A stretch of DNA of 64,000 bases, taken from assembly GCF_030272615.1 (NCBI RefSeq), contig NC_081415.1:194585195-194649194 (forward strand), given 5' to 3'. How positions within the stretch are numbered: the stretch's first letter is position 1; the number at the start of each line of letters is the position of its first letter. Under the pieces are notes generated by a model. It saw only the letters and a program-made list of their open reading frames with translations, was not told the DNA's origin and made no database searches. This document shows positions 11,612-22,820 of the stretch, one piece after another. Made by a program: the position numbers and the translations under genes. Source of the stretch: Cryptomeria japonica. Its lineage: Eukaryota; Streptophyta; Pinopsida; Cupressales; Cupressaceae.

Positions 11612-13737
11612 GTCCTAAGGGGTCATAGAACACCATATGACTCCTTAGGACACCATATGACCCCTAATGATATCAAATGACCCTTTAGGACACTGTATGG
11701 CATCATTAGGGGTCATATGGTGTCCTAAGGGTCAAAGAACACCATATAACCCCTTAGGACACCATATGACCCCTAACAAAACCATATGCCCCCTTAGGAC
11801 ACCATATAGTGTCCTTAGGGGTCATCTGTGTCCTAAGGGGTCAGATGGTGTCCTAAGGGGTCATAGAACATCATATAACCCCTTAGGACACCGTATGATC
11901 CCTTAGGACACCATATGACCCTTAACGACATCGTATGGTGTCTTTAGGGGTCATATGGTGTCCTAATGTGTCATAGAATACCATATGACCCCTTAAGATA
12001 CCATATGACCCCTAACAACACCATATGGCCCCTAAAAACACCATATGACATGTTCTAAGGGGTCAAATGGTATCTTAAGGGATTAGAGAACACCATATGA
12101 CCCCTAAGGATACCATATGACCCCTTAGGATATCACATGGTGTTGTTAGGGGTCATATGGTGTCCTAAGGGGTCATAGAACACCATATGACCCCTTAGAA
12201 CATAATATGACCCCTAATGACATCATATGACCCCTAACGACACCATATGACCCCTCAAGATACCATATGTGGTCTTAAGGGTCATATGGTGTCCTAAGGG
12301 GTCATAGAACACCATATGACCCCTAACAACACCATATGATGTCTTTAGGGGTCATATGGTGTTCTAAGGGGTCATATGGCATCCTAATGGATCATAGAAT
12401 ACCATTTGACTACTTAGGACACCATGTGACCCCTAACAACACCATATGACCCTTGAAGACACCATATGAACCCTTAGGACACCATATATTGTCCTAATGG
12501 GTAATATGGTGTCCTGAAGGGTCATATGGTTTTCTATGACCCCTTAGGACACCATATGACCCCTTTTAACATCCTAGTACATGACATGACCACTTGTGAC
12601 ACCATATGATCCCTCAAAACATAATATGGTGTTGTTAGGGGTCATATGGTGTCCTAAGGGGTCATATGGGGTCGTTAGGGATCATATGGTGTCCTAAGGG
12701 TTATATGATATTCTACGACCCATTAAGACACCATATGACCCCTTATGACACCATATAACCCCTAACGACACCCTATGATATTGTTAGGGGTCAAATGGTG
12801 TCATAAGGGGTCATATGGTGGCATTAGGGGTCATATGGTGTTCTATGACCCCTTAGGACACCATATAACCCCTAACAACACCATATGGTGTCCTAAGGGG
12901 TCATCTAATGTTGTTAGGGGTCATATGGTCTCCTAAGGAGTCATATGGTGCTCTATGAACCCTTAGGACACCATATGGCCCCTTAGGACACCATATGGTG
13001 TCGTGAGGGGTCATATGGTGTTGTATGGGGTCATATGGTATCCTAAGGGGACATATAACACCATATGACCCCTTAGGACACCATATGGTGTTTTTAGGGG
13101 TCATATGGTGTCTTGAGGGCTCATATAGTGTCCCAAGGGGTCATAGAACACCATATGATCCCTTAGGACACCATATATTATCATTAGGGGTCATATGGTG
13201 TCCTAAGGGGTCATATAACACCATATGACCCATTGGGACACCATATGTTGTCGTTAGGGATTATATGGTGTTGTATGGGGTCATATGGTGTCCTAATGGG
13301 TCATAGAACACCATATGACCCCTTAGGACACCATGTGACCCCTTAGGAAATCATATGACCCCTTAGGACACCATATGGTGATGTTAGGGGTAATATGGTG
13401 TCCTAAGAGGTCATAGAAGACCATATAACCCCTTAGGACACCATCTGACCCCTTAGAGCACCATTTGGTGTTTTTAGAGGTCATATGGTGTCCTAAGGGG
13501 TTATAGAACACCATATGACCCCATAGGACACCATATAACCTCTAACGACACTATATGACCCCTTAGGACACCATATGGTGTCATTAGGGGTCATATGGTG
13601 TCCTAATGGGTCATAGAACACCATATGACCCCTTAGGACAACATATGACCCCTTAGGAAACCATATGACCCCTTTGGACACCATATGGTGTGGTTAGGGT
13701 TCATATGGTGTTCTAAGGGGTCATAAAACACCATATG
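11612..13737. repeat. Bidirectional 20-bp satellite, sub-array 1
   Basis: The array consists of the 20-bp unit GACCCCTTAGGACACCATAT and its reverse complement ATATGGTGTCCTAAGGGGTC in irregular alternation. A second unit class, GACCCCTAACGACACCATAT, differs only in the centre (TTAGG versus TAACG) and also occurs in both orientations. Head-to-head joins create CATATG (an NdeI site) and near-perfect 40-bp palindromes. Reverse-to-forward joins are often ..GGTCATAGAACACC... Three units are 60 bp, so frames stay open and read HHMTP..YGVLRGH-like text; this is repeat translation, not a gene. Confidence 0.95.
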
Positions 13738-13794
13738 ACTCTCTCATAGATCTTCCTTACTCTCTTATTCTCTCTCTCTCCATTTTCAAGGTCA

Positions 13795-13832
<38 letters not shown>

Positions 13833-13840
13833 TCTTAAGG
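13738..13840. repeat. CT-rich tract interrupting the satellite
   Basis: About 100 bp of CTCTCTCT-type sequence, with a pure (CT)n run at about 13797-13830, splits the satellite into two sub-arrays. Satellite units resume at 13838 in reverse orientation. It resembles the pyrimidine/purine tracts beside the satellite at 165-700 and 16750-18090. Confidence 0.9.
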
Positions 13841-16750
13841 GGTCATATGGTGTCATATGACCCCTTAGGACGCCATGTCGTATGGTGTCCTAAGCAGTCA
13901 TTAGGTGTCTTATGACCCCTTAGGACAACATATGACCCCTTAGGTGTCATTAGGGGTCATATTGGGTCCTAAGGGGTTATATGATGTCCTATGAACCCTG
14001 AGGACACCATATGACCCCTTAGGTGTTGTTAGGGGTCATATTGTGTCCTAAGGGGTCATAGGGTGTCCTATGACCCCTTAAGACACCATATGATCCCATA
14101 GGACACCATATGGTATCAAATAAAGGACAACATATGTTGTCGTTATGTGTCATATGATGTGCTAAGGGGTCATATAGTGTTGTATGACCCCTTAGGACAC
14201 CATATGGTACTATTATGGGCTATATGGTGTTTTAAGGGGTCATATGGTGTCTTATGACCCCCTAAGGGGTCATTAGAGGTAATATTGTGTCCTATGACCC
14301 CTTAGGACACCATATGACCCCATAGGATATAATATGGTGTTGTTATGGGTCGTATGGTATCCTGAAGGGTCATATGGTGTTTGATGACCCCTTAGGGCAC
14401 CATATGACCCCTTAGGATACAATATGGCATCGTTATGGGTCGTATGGTGTCCTAAGGGGTCATATGGTGTTGTTATGGGTCGTATGGTGTCCTAAAGGGT
14501 CATATGGTGTCCTATGACCCCTTAGGACACCATATGTGTCATTATGGGTCTTATGGTGTGATAAGGAGTCATATGGTGTTATATGACCCATTAGAACACC
14601 ATATGACCCCTTAGGACACCATATGACCCCTTAGGACACAATATGGTGTTTTTATGAATCATATGGTGTCCTATGACCCCATAGGACACCATATGACCCC
14701 TTAGGTGCCATTAGGGGTCATATTGTGTACTAATGGGGCATATGGTATCCTATGACCCCTTAGGACACCACATGGTGTCATTATAGGTTGTATGGAGTCC
14801 TAAGGGGTCATATGGTGTCCTATGATCCCTTAGGACACCATGTGATCCCTTAGGACACCATATAGTGTCGTTATGGGTCATATGGTTTCCTAAGGGGTCA
14901 TATAGTGTTCTATGACCCCTTAGGACACCATATAATCCCTTACATGTCGTTAGGGTTCATGTTATGTCCTAAGGGGTCATATGGTGTCCTATGACCCCTT
15001 AGGACACTATATGACCCCTTAGGTGTCGTTAGGGGTTATATTGTGTTGTAAAGGGTCATATGGTGTCCTATGACCCCTTAGCACACCATATAGTTTCAAT
15101 ATGGGTCATATGATGTCCTATGGGGTCATCTGGTGTCCTATGACTCCTTAGGACACCATATGGTGTTGTTATGGGTCGTATGGTGTCTTAAGGGGTCATG
15201 TGGTGTCCTATGGCAACTTAGGACACCATATGGTATCATTATGGGTTGTATGGTGTCCTAAGAGGTCATATGGTGTCCTATGACCCCTTAGGACACCATA
15301 TGACCCCTTAGATGTCGTTAAGGGTCATATTGTGTCCTAAGGGGTCATATGGTGCCATATGACCCCTTAGGACACCACATGACCCCTCAGATGTCATTAG
15401 GGGTTAGATTATATCCTAAGGGGTCATATGGTGTGCTATGACCATTTAGGACACCATATGACCCTTGAGGACATCATATGGTATCATTAGGGGTTGTATT
15501 GTGTCCTAAGGGGTCATATGGTGTGCCCTTAGAGAACCATATGACTCCTTAGGTGTTGCCAGGGGTGATATTATGTCCTAAGGGGTCATATGATGTTTTG
15601 TGACCCCTTAGGACACCACTTGGTGTCGTTATGGGTTGTATGGTATCCTAAGGGGTTATATAGTGTCTTATGAACCCTTAGGACACCATATTACCACTTA
15701 GGACACCATATGGCATCGTTATGGTTCGTATGGTGTGCTAAGGGGTTATATGTTTTTCTATGACCCCTTAGGACACCATATGGTGTCATTATAAGTTGTT
15801 TGGTGTGATAAATGGTCATATGGTGTCCTATAACCCCGAAAGGGGTTTTCAAGGGTCATAGTGTCCTAAGGGGTCATATTGTTTCTTATGACCTCTTAGG
15901 ACACCATATGACCCCTTAGGATACAATATGGTGTTATTATGGGTCGTATGGTGTCCTAAGGGGTCATATGGTGTCCTATGATCCCTTAGGACACAATATG
16001 GTGCTGTTATGGGTCGTATGGTGTCCTAAGGGGTCATATGGTGTCTTATGACCCCTTAGGACACCATATGACCCCTTAGGTGTCATTAGGGATCATATTG
16101 TGTCCTAACTGGTCATATGGTGTGTTATGACCCCTTAAGACACAATATGACCCCTTAAGACACCTTATGTTGTCATTATGGGTCATATGGTGTCCTAAGG
16201 GATCATAGGACACCATAGGACCATATTGACACCATATGGTATACTAGGGGGTCATATGGTGTTCTAAGAGGTCATAGGACACCATACGAACCATACCAAC
16301 ACCATATGGTGTAGTAAGGGGTCATATGGTGTTCTAAGGGGTCATAGGACACCATATGACCCCTTAGGACACAATATGACCCCTAACAACACCTAAGCGG
16401 TCATATGGTGTCCTATGACCCATTAGGACACTATATGGTGTCGTTATGGGTCATATGGTGTCTTAAGGGGTCATATGGTGTCTTGACCACTTAGGAAACC
16501 ATATGGTATTGTTATGGTTCGTATGGTAACCTAAGAGGTCATATGGTGTCCTATGACCCCTTAGGACACCCTATGACCCTTTAGGTGTCATTAGGGGTCA
16601 TATTGTGTCCTAAGGGGTCATGTAGTGTCCTATGACCCCTTAGGACACCGTATGGTGTTGTTATGGGTTGTATGGTGTCCTAAGGGGTCATATGGTGTCC
16701 TATGACCCCTTAGGCACCGTATGATCCATTACATGTTGTTGGGGGTCATA
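13838..16750. repeat. Bidirectional 20-bp satellite, sub-array 2
   Basis: The unit is the same as in sub-array 1, but the typical inversion joins differ. GGTGTCCTATGACCCCTTAG joins reverse to forward. CCCCTTAGGTGTCGTTAGGGG fuses class-1 and class-2 half units into a short palindrome, and GTCATTATGGGTCGTATGG-type variants are common. The array runs to about 16750, where a polypurine tract starts. No gene is present; the frames are repeat-derived. Confidence 0.95.
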
Positions 16751-18090
16751 ATATATGGGGAAAGAGAGATGACAGACCTCAATGACAAGAGAGAGGATTG
16801 AGATAGATAGAGGGGGCGAGAGAGAGGTGAGTAATGAGACTTGATGTAGAGGTAGATAGGTGGAGAAGAATGAAGTTAGAAACCTAGAGAGGGGAGAGAG
16901 AAAGTCGATGACATAAAATATAGAGAGAGAATACAAGAGGAAGAGAGAATAAAAAAGTGGGGGAGTGAGATATATATGGGGGTATGTATGGATGGGGAGA
17001 TAGAGAGGGAGAGGGGAAGAAAAGAAGAGAGATACCTATAGAGGGGAGGGAGGGAGAAGATATGAGATATAAGAAAAAAGAGAGGAGTAAGAGGGGACAG
17101 ATGGAGAGGTAGACATGAAGTGAGAGACCTATGGAAGGAGGAGATAAAGAGGTTAGGGGAGGAGGAGAAGAGGAGAGAGTTCATAAATGGATAGGGTTAA
17201 GGAGGAGGGAGAGAGAGATAGAGAGGGAGAGAGAGAACTATAGAGGGGACATATAAATAGGTGAGAGACCTATATTGTGAGAGAGGAGTGAGATAGATAG
17301 AGGGGGATAAAGAGAGGTGGATAACGAGACCTATATGCAAAGGTAGATAGGTGGAGAGGAAGGGAGGGAGAAACCTAAAGAGGGGAGAGAGTGCGGGTTG
17401 GAGAGTTAATGAAATAGACAATGAAGATAGAGATTAAGAGGAGAAGAGAGATAATGAGAGAGTGGGGGAAGGAGATATAAATGGAGAGAGGAAGAAAGGA
17501 AGGGGGAGATCTAGAGAGGGAATGGAGAGAGAAGAGAAGATATATAAGAACAAAGAGATGAGTAAGAGGGGATGGATGGAGAGGTAAAAGTGGAGGGAGT
17601 GAGAGACCTATAGAATAAGGAGATGGATCTAGGTTTGGAGATAGAGAAGAGAGGGAGAGTGTTCATAAATAGATAGGGGAAAGAGAAAGAGAGAGAAAGG
17701 TGGATATGGAGGGAGAGAACGAGAGGGTGGACAATTAGATAAGTGAGAAACCTAGAGGGAGAGAGAGAGGTGGGTAATAATATAGGGAGGGAGAGGTAGT
17801 GAGGTGAATAAGGAGGGAAGGAGAGCCCTAGATATGGGGAGAGAGAGGATAGAAGGGATCAGTAGTGAACAAGAGAAACGAGTGGGAGGGGAGAGAAATA
17901 ATAAGAGAGTGAGAGAGAAGAGAGAGGAAGGGAGAGGAAGGGAGTCAAGGATATAACTTAGGGTACAAGGAAGGGATGAAAGGTAAAGAGGGTGGGATAT
18001 ACCTAGAGAGGGGAGATAGAAGTGAGAGAGACAAGAGAGGGAGAGAGATATGTGTAGAGTTTAGTGAAGATAAAGATAGTGAGATACAGA
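16750..18090. repeat. 1.35-kb polypurine (GA-rich) tract
   Basis: The plus strand is dominated by G and A (gagagagagg, ggggagagagag) with only scattered T and few C. Several loosely repeated phrases occur, such as AGAGACCTATAGA and GATAGATAGAGGGGG, so it is an irregular microsatellite or minisatellite rather than one pure repeat. Minus-strand frames rich in Ser, Leu and Pro are a composition effect. It joins directly to the satellite on its left. Confidence 0.9.
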
Positions 18091-18220
18091 TCTAAAGAAT
18101 GCTAATAGGAGCATGTTGATTACTGAAATTTGACTAAGTATGAAATTCAATATGATCCTTAAAAACTAGAATCTCATTATAACTCCTATAAAGTTGAAAC
18201 CACTCTCAAACATCTTGGCA

Positions 18221-18282
18221 ATATATACATGAAATATAACTTAAAGTGACTTATACTTAAATGTTATATTTCATGTATATAT
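18221..18282. repeat. Perfect 20-bp inverted repeat
   Basis: ATATATACATGAAATATAAC at 18221-18240 is exactly reverse-complemented at 18263-18282. The loop also contains TTAA..AGT/ACTTAA that can extend the stem. It is a strong hairpin of unknown role and could be a remnant of a small transposon. Confidence 0.85.
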
Positions 18283-18362
18283 TCTCCTCTCAGGATGGGT
18301 ATAACTTGTGCCCAAGTTGAAAGATTTGCATCACAAAAACTTCAAATTGGACAATGTGGGAC

Positions 18363-18520
18363 ATTTGGCGTGTGCCAAATTTGGCACTCATCAAATGAAA
18401 AAAGTTGACTTTTCTCATTTGGCGCATGCCAAATTTGGCGCGTGCCAAATGGGAAAAGTAAAATTTTTTCATTTGGCGAGTGCCAAATAGGGTGAGCGCG
18501 ATATTTGGCGCTCGCCAAAT
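18363..18520. repeat. Five ATTTGGCNNNNGCCAAAT palindromes
   Basis: Eighteen-base palindromic sites lie at 18363-18380, 18417-18434, 18433-18450, 18471-18488 and 18503-18520; the second and third overlap. Several contain TTTGGCGC, which matches the known E2F consensus TTTSSCGC. The neighbouring frames on both strands are by-products of this repeat and are not called as genes. Confidence 0.85.
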
Positions 18521-19362
18521 GGTCTGCATTGGAAACCACCAACCCTTTAGGTTGGATTGTAGTTGGGCATCCGAACCAAAGGGTTGGATGACCATTTCAA
18601 ACCTGAGACACGTTTTTAACAGAAGATTAGAAAATTTTCACATATTTTTTGCCGTGCTCTCCATTAAGTTTGCACGTGTTTTAATAAAACTAAAAAAACA
18701 CCGTAGAGACCTTGATCTCTCTCTTAGCTATCCAAGCATGTAATTCTTTTCACATTTTGATTTCGTTAAGGCTTTCATCTATAATTTCTTTTGTTAGCAT
18801 GTCCATTTTTGGTCAAAAACCAACATGCACTATTTTGGGTATATTTTTTTACATGTTCATCGAATTTTGAAGAAACTTACATTTTTAGAAACTAGACTCC
18901 ATTCTACACAATTTTAAAAAAAAGTTTTGATTTTTGATTAGTTATCAATGATTTTAGGGGGGAGCACGCTCAAATTTCTGTTTTTCAGGATGTGTCCACT
19001 TCAAAAATTAGTAAAAACTCATATACTCATTAAAAAATTAGCTAAAAAATCTGGCATTAACTACAAGGTGTTAGCTAATTTCTCACCAAAGCAATTTAAA
19101 AAAAAAAAAAAAAAGCTAACACTTTAGGGGGGCCACAACAAATGCTATGTTATATTTTTTGCATAAAAATAGGACCACTTTTTGTGGCCCCCCTTTTTCA
19201 AGCCCTTAATCTCCACCATTTTCAAAAAACATTAGTAGTTTAGAAAGTAGACTCGAAGCACTCTGACTCTTGTTCTTGTTGCATCTTCAAATTTTGGAGT
19301 GTAACTATCTTCAATTTGTTGTTGAAGTTCAAACTTTGTTGATTTCAAAAAAAAGTGGCATC
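18521..19362. other. Unassigned DNA with a 13-bp inverted repeat
   Basis: No gene is seen. A stem is formed by AGGGGGGCCACAA (19126-19138) and its exact reverse complement (19182-19194), preceded by an A-rich run at 19098-19114. The rest is AT-rich. This may be the remains of the gypsy element body or unrelated sequence. Confidence 0.5.
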
Positions 19363-19734
19363 TTAAGACCCCCTCTTGGTACTACAACTTGGTGCACATA
19401 CCCACCCATCCTTCTGAATAGTGATTAGGTTTCTTCTACAGTCATAAATAGCTCCTCTATCAAACTGCCAAGGTCTTCCCAACAAGACATGACAAGAGCT
19501 CATAGATACAACATCACACAAAACCTCATCCCTAAAAGGCCCACTATTAAAATTAACCAAACACTGTTCCTTTACTTCTATCTTTTGATCATCTTGTAAC
19601 CAACTTACCTTGTAAGTACAAGGATGCTCAAGCCTCTTTAATCCAAGCGTCACAACCATCTCCTCAGATACCAAATTATTAGTACTTCCACTATCCACAA
19701 TAACCTTGCAAAACTTACCACCTGATTTGCACAC
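19363..19734 (-). pseudogene. Gypsy retropepsin fragment
   Basis: The 123-residue frame contains the aspartic protease active-site motif VDSGSTNNLVS near its N-terminus and the second conserved block CHVLLGRPW near residue 85. This is the usual spacing of plant gypsy gag-pol retropepsins. The frame begins just downstream of a stop at about 19737-19739 and ends in ..TKRGS. The RT that normally follows is not present beyond 19363. Confidence 0.82.
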
Positions 19735-19790
19735 AGTCTAGAAAAGATTCTTTCTCTGAGTAGATCCGGTATCCTCACTACTCTGTTCCA

Positions 19791-20803
19791 TCATGACTCT
19801 TTTGAACATAAGGGATTCTCCTTGCTCCGGTATACAACCAGGTCCGGTAACTTCACCTTTTGGTTCCTCATTAGCCACACAACTTCTTGCCATTCCCTGC
19901 TTACATTCATAAAGTCTATGTCTAGTTTCTCCACACTTGAGATATTTGCCAAGAAATTCTCTACCAATTTTGCCAATGCCTTTCCTCTGTGTTTTTTGTT
20001 CCAGTTATTTACTCCACTTAGGTTTTTCTTCTTCCTCAACATCCTGCTTCTCTCTACTCATCTGTCCCTTGAATCTCTCCTTCCCTCTAAGGTTATTTGA
20101 TTGTCTTATTCTCATCTTCTCCTGAACCTTCAAAGCATATTGGTAAGCTTCTTCAACTATGGAAACCCTCAACATACTCATCTCATCCTAAATGTTAAAT
20201 GCAAGTCCATTTATGTACCTCGCCACCTTTTTTTTTATCCATCTCTCTATGTCCAGATCTAATCACCACCTTGTAGAATTCTTCGGTGTACTCTTTCACA
20301 GTCACGTTTCTCTATTTCAGGTTCTGCAACTTCTTAAACAATTCCAACTCATAGTCTCTCGGTATGAACTTGGCATTCAATCTTGCAACCATCTGTCTCC
20401 ACCACGTGATCTTCATTTCACCATTCTCCACTCAGTCTTTCTGTAATTATTTTCACCACAAGACAACATGCCCTTTCAACTTAGTCTATGCCAATTGAAC
20501 TCTCTACAGGTCCTTGACATCCTTAAACTCAAAGTAATCCTCCAACTCTTTGATCCAATGAATCAAATCCTCCGGGTTCATCATTCTGAAAAAGTTTGAA
20601 ACTTCCACTTTATGAAATTTACTCGCTTGCGCCACTACTCTCAGAAATATTTCCTCTCTTCCATCTTTTGGTCCTTCAGCCTCTTCCGCTTCAAGCTCTT
20701 CACCAAATTCTTCATACTCATCCTCAGATTTAGGGTTTCTCCCTAAACTAGCCAAAGCATTTTGGATTTTGTTCTTCACTTCATTCTTGAAGTCCTCCAT
20801 CAT
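19791..20803 (-). pseudogene. Gypsy gag remnant
   Basis: The frame at 20803-20504 begins with an acidic, Glu-rich stretch and ends in FFRMMNPEDLIHWIKELEDYF, the retrotransposon gag domain start. The rest of gag is scattered over other frames down to about 19800. A VWLMRNQKVKLPDL-like frame at 20042-19791 and Cys-containing text lie at the expected zinc-knuckle position. Stops and indels prevent a continuous reading. Confidence 0.65.
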
Positions 20804-21032
20804 CTGCTCTACCCTTCAAGGGTTTGTCCTTCTTGGTGACATCTCCTCTTCCGCTCTGGTGAACTGCCTCAACTCAACAATCAAACTACTGATTTCAATT
20901 GCCTCCCCTCGACGATCTATTGAACACATGTGCAACCTGCCTACAATTGGTGATCTGTCCACCTAAAGGAATGCCTTAAGGTTCACAAACAACTCTTCCA
21001 CTAACTAGTTCATAACCAACTCTGATACCACT

Positions 21033-21858
21033 TGATGCAACCATAACCGGTGAAACCCTCAAAAGAGCATTGACTGACTTATGCAATAAGAATAACACAA
21101 TGAAAGAAACAAGAAAATGTAGTAAGATTACACAAATAGATCATATTATTTCTTTAGAACTTCCGAAAACCAACCGGTTATCATCATACAATCATCTTAG
21201 AACATCTGGTAGTTAATCGATTACATGCAGGCTATCAACCAGATACAACCCAACCGAGACTCTTAGAATCAACCGAATCACTAATCAACAATCTCAATCC
21301 TTGTTCTGATTTCTACTTCCTCTCTATCCTACAAATGATTACATAATTTAATATATATGCCCTCCAGAACATATATAGATCAGCCTCAAAAGATTACATT
21401 TACCAATGTAGGAAAATGAAATGTGTAACTAGGTCAGCCCTAATAATGAAAGAAATTCCTTTGGAAAATAACAACCAAGAAGTGTGGCTCAATAAGAAGG
21501 TTGGCCACACGCCAAAGAACATTGGACAAGACCCAAAATAGATCCACATGCCAAGAACCGCTCCGGTAAAGAAGGGAAGTTAACTGGTAAGCACAAGAAC
21601 TGTCCTGGAACCCAGAAACAGTCAATCGGGAGTGATAACTAGTCGGAAAAGAATCCAAATGGACTAAAAAATATGGAATTAAGCACATGAACCAGACTGA
21701 AAACCAAAAATAGGATCTGCAATAAAAATCAAGCAACTACCAGTACCTATTAGTAAGAACACAGAAAACTGCACACTAGACTAAACAATAACTAAATTGA
21801 AAGGAAATATTTTTGGTTGATGCCAGATTTCTCATAGACCGAGGATGCTCCTGCATCA
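21033..21858 (-). repeat. LTR of the gypsy fragment
   Basis: The 826-bp segment has complementary ends (TGATGCA at 21033, TGCATCA ending at 21858), as expected for an LTR. On the minus strand it is followed by AGTGGTATCAGAG, a tRNA-Met PBS. The Pro/Ser-rich minus frame at 21440-21736 is not supported as a gene. Confidence 0.75.
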
Positions 21859-22378
21859 ACTTGATTCATGTTTGCAATCATTTTATGAAACATATATCTT
21901 ATCCACTTATAGTTACATTCATTTGATAGCTAGTGTTCACCACCATTACATTTTGGTGAACCTGACTTCTTGCACCTTAATTTTTTATTTGTGTTCTCAA
22001 ATTTGATTGTTTATGCATTTTCAAATTCACATTTACATTTACAAGTTTTGTTTTCAAGTGAATTACATAAATTTAGAGGTTAAATTTACAAAAATTCTAA
22101 TTTATAATTCTAAAATTAAACTTGTGGGTTGCATAAGTTTGGATTTATTGTCTCATATATGATTGTTCATGCATTTTAAAATTCAAATTTCCACTCATAG
22201 ATATCATTTTCAATTGAATTACATAAATGTATAATTTTAAAATTAACCTGTAGGTTGCATAATTGTTCAACTGTGTTTCCAAATCTTGTTCACTCTTCCA
22301 TTGCATCTTTTTGTGGGCCCATCCCATAGCTCTAGGGTGCTTTTGTGAACGCATATATTCCTAAGATGAACTAAGTAA
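21859..22378. other. AT-rich DNA, nothing recognised
   Basis: A weak internal duplication is present: GATTGTT.ATGCATTTT.AAATTC is found near 22005 and again near 22160, with similar text downstream. No gene or element could be assigned. Confidence 0.4.
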
Positions 22379-22820
22379 TAGAGGAGAGGATCCAATTGTT
22401 GAGAGCATTTCAATTGTTGTGATAGTAGTTGTTTATTTAATACCCATACTTGTTGATTTAATGTTCAATTTTTTTGACAACATTGCAGTAAGAGTTGTGA
22501 CTTTAATACCCATAATTGAATGAAACATACCCTTAGTTGTAAAAACCAACCAATCATGTGATGCCACATCAGTTGCACAAGTATAGGGGCCCTTATGCAC
22601 AACTATTGGTCTCACCTATTTTTGGGGGCTATTTTGGACACCTTGGCAAAAAGCATGCTGATGTGACATCATATTTGATGATGTGGTCCTCAAACCTTAT
22701 TTATAAGTAGGGGACTTGTCAAGTAAACTATTGTAAAACATTGGGAGTGATTTAAAATTTCCACATAGGATTTTGAGAAGCTCAAAGTTAGGGTGCTCAA
22801 CTATTGGATCCTCTAGCCTT
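22379..22820 (-). mobile_element. MITE copy A (about 440 bp)
   Basis: This is the reverse-oriented copy of the family whose best copy lies at 47817-48256. Shared internal phrases include ATGTGATGCCACATCAG, GACACCTTGGCAAAAAGCATG and GATGATGTGG. The terminal inverted repeat is degraded (TAGAGGAGAGGATCC at the left, GGATCCTCTAG at the right). There is no coding capacity. Confidence 0.75.

Larger units (their letters stand above)
19363..21858 (-). mobile_element. Ty3/gypsy 5' fragment: LTR, gag, protease
   Basis: On the minus strand the order is LTR (21858 down to 21033), PBS, gag (about 20803 to 19800) and retropepsin (19734-19363). The RT, RNase H, integrase and other LTR are missing, so the element is 3'-truncated near 19363. 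Gag is broken by several stops and shifts. Both the retropepsin (DSGSTNNLVS) and the gag (FFRMMNPEDLIHWIKELEDYF) are typical of plant gypsy elements. Confidence 0.8.

Noticed and set aside
11667-13684. Open frames of 60-80 residues reading HHMTP, YGVLRGH and similar
   Set aside because: They are translations of the 20-bp satellite. Three units are 60 bp, so frames persist by arithmetic, and similar frames appear on both strands.
7917-16750. Possible CRISPR array (short repeats)
   Set aside because: There are no unique spacers of constant length, units occur in both orientations, and the context is eukaryotic.
16700-17421. Ser/Leu/Pro-rich minus-strand frames that look like membrane proteins
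   Set aside because: The polypurine tract lacks the letters needed for stops on the other strand; the hydrophobic look is a composition effect. The same applies to 48506-49651.
18290-18743. Overlapping frames on both strands around the TTTGGC palindromes
   Set aside because: The frames reflect the palindromic repeat, which reads similarly on both strands; there are no protein features.
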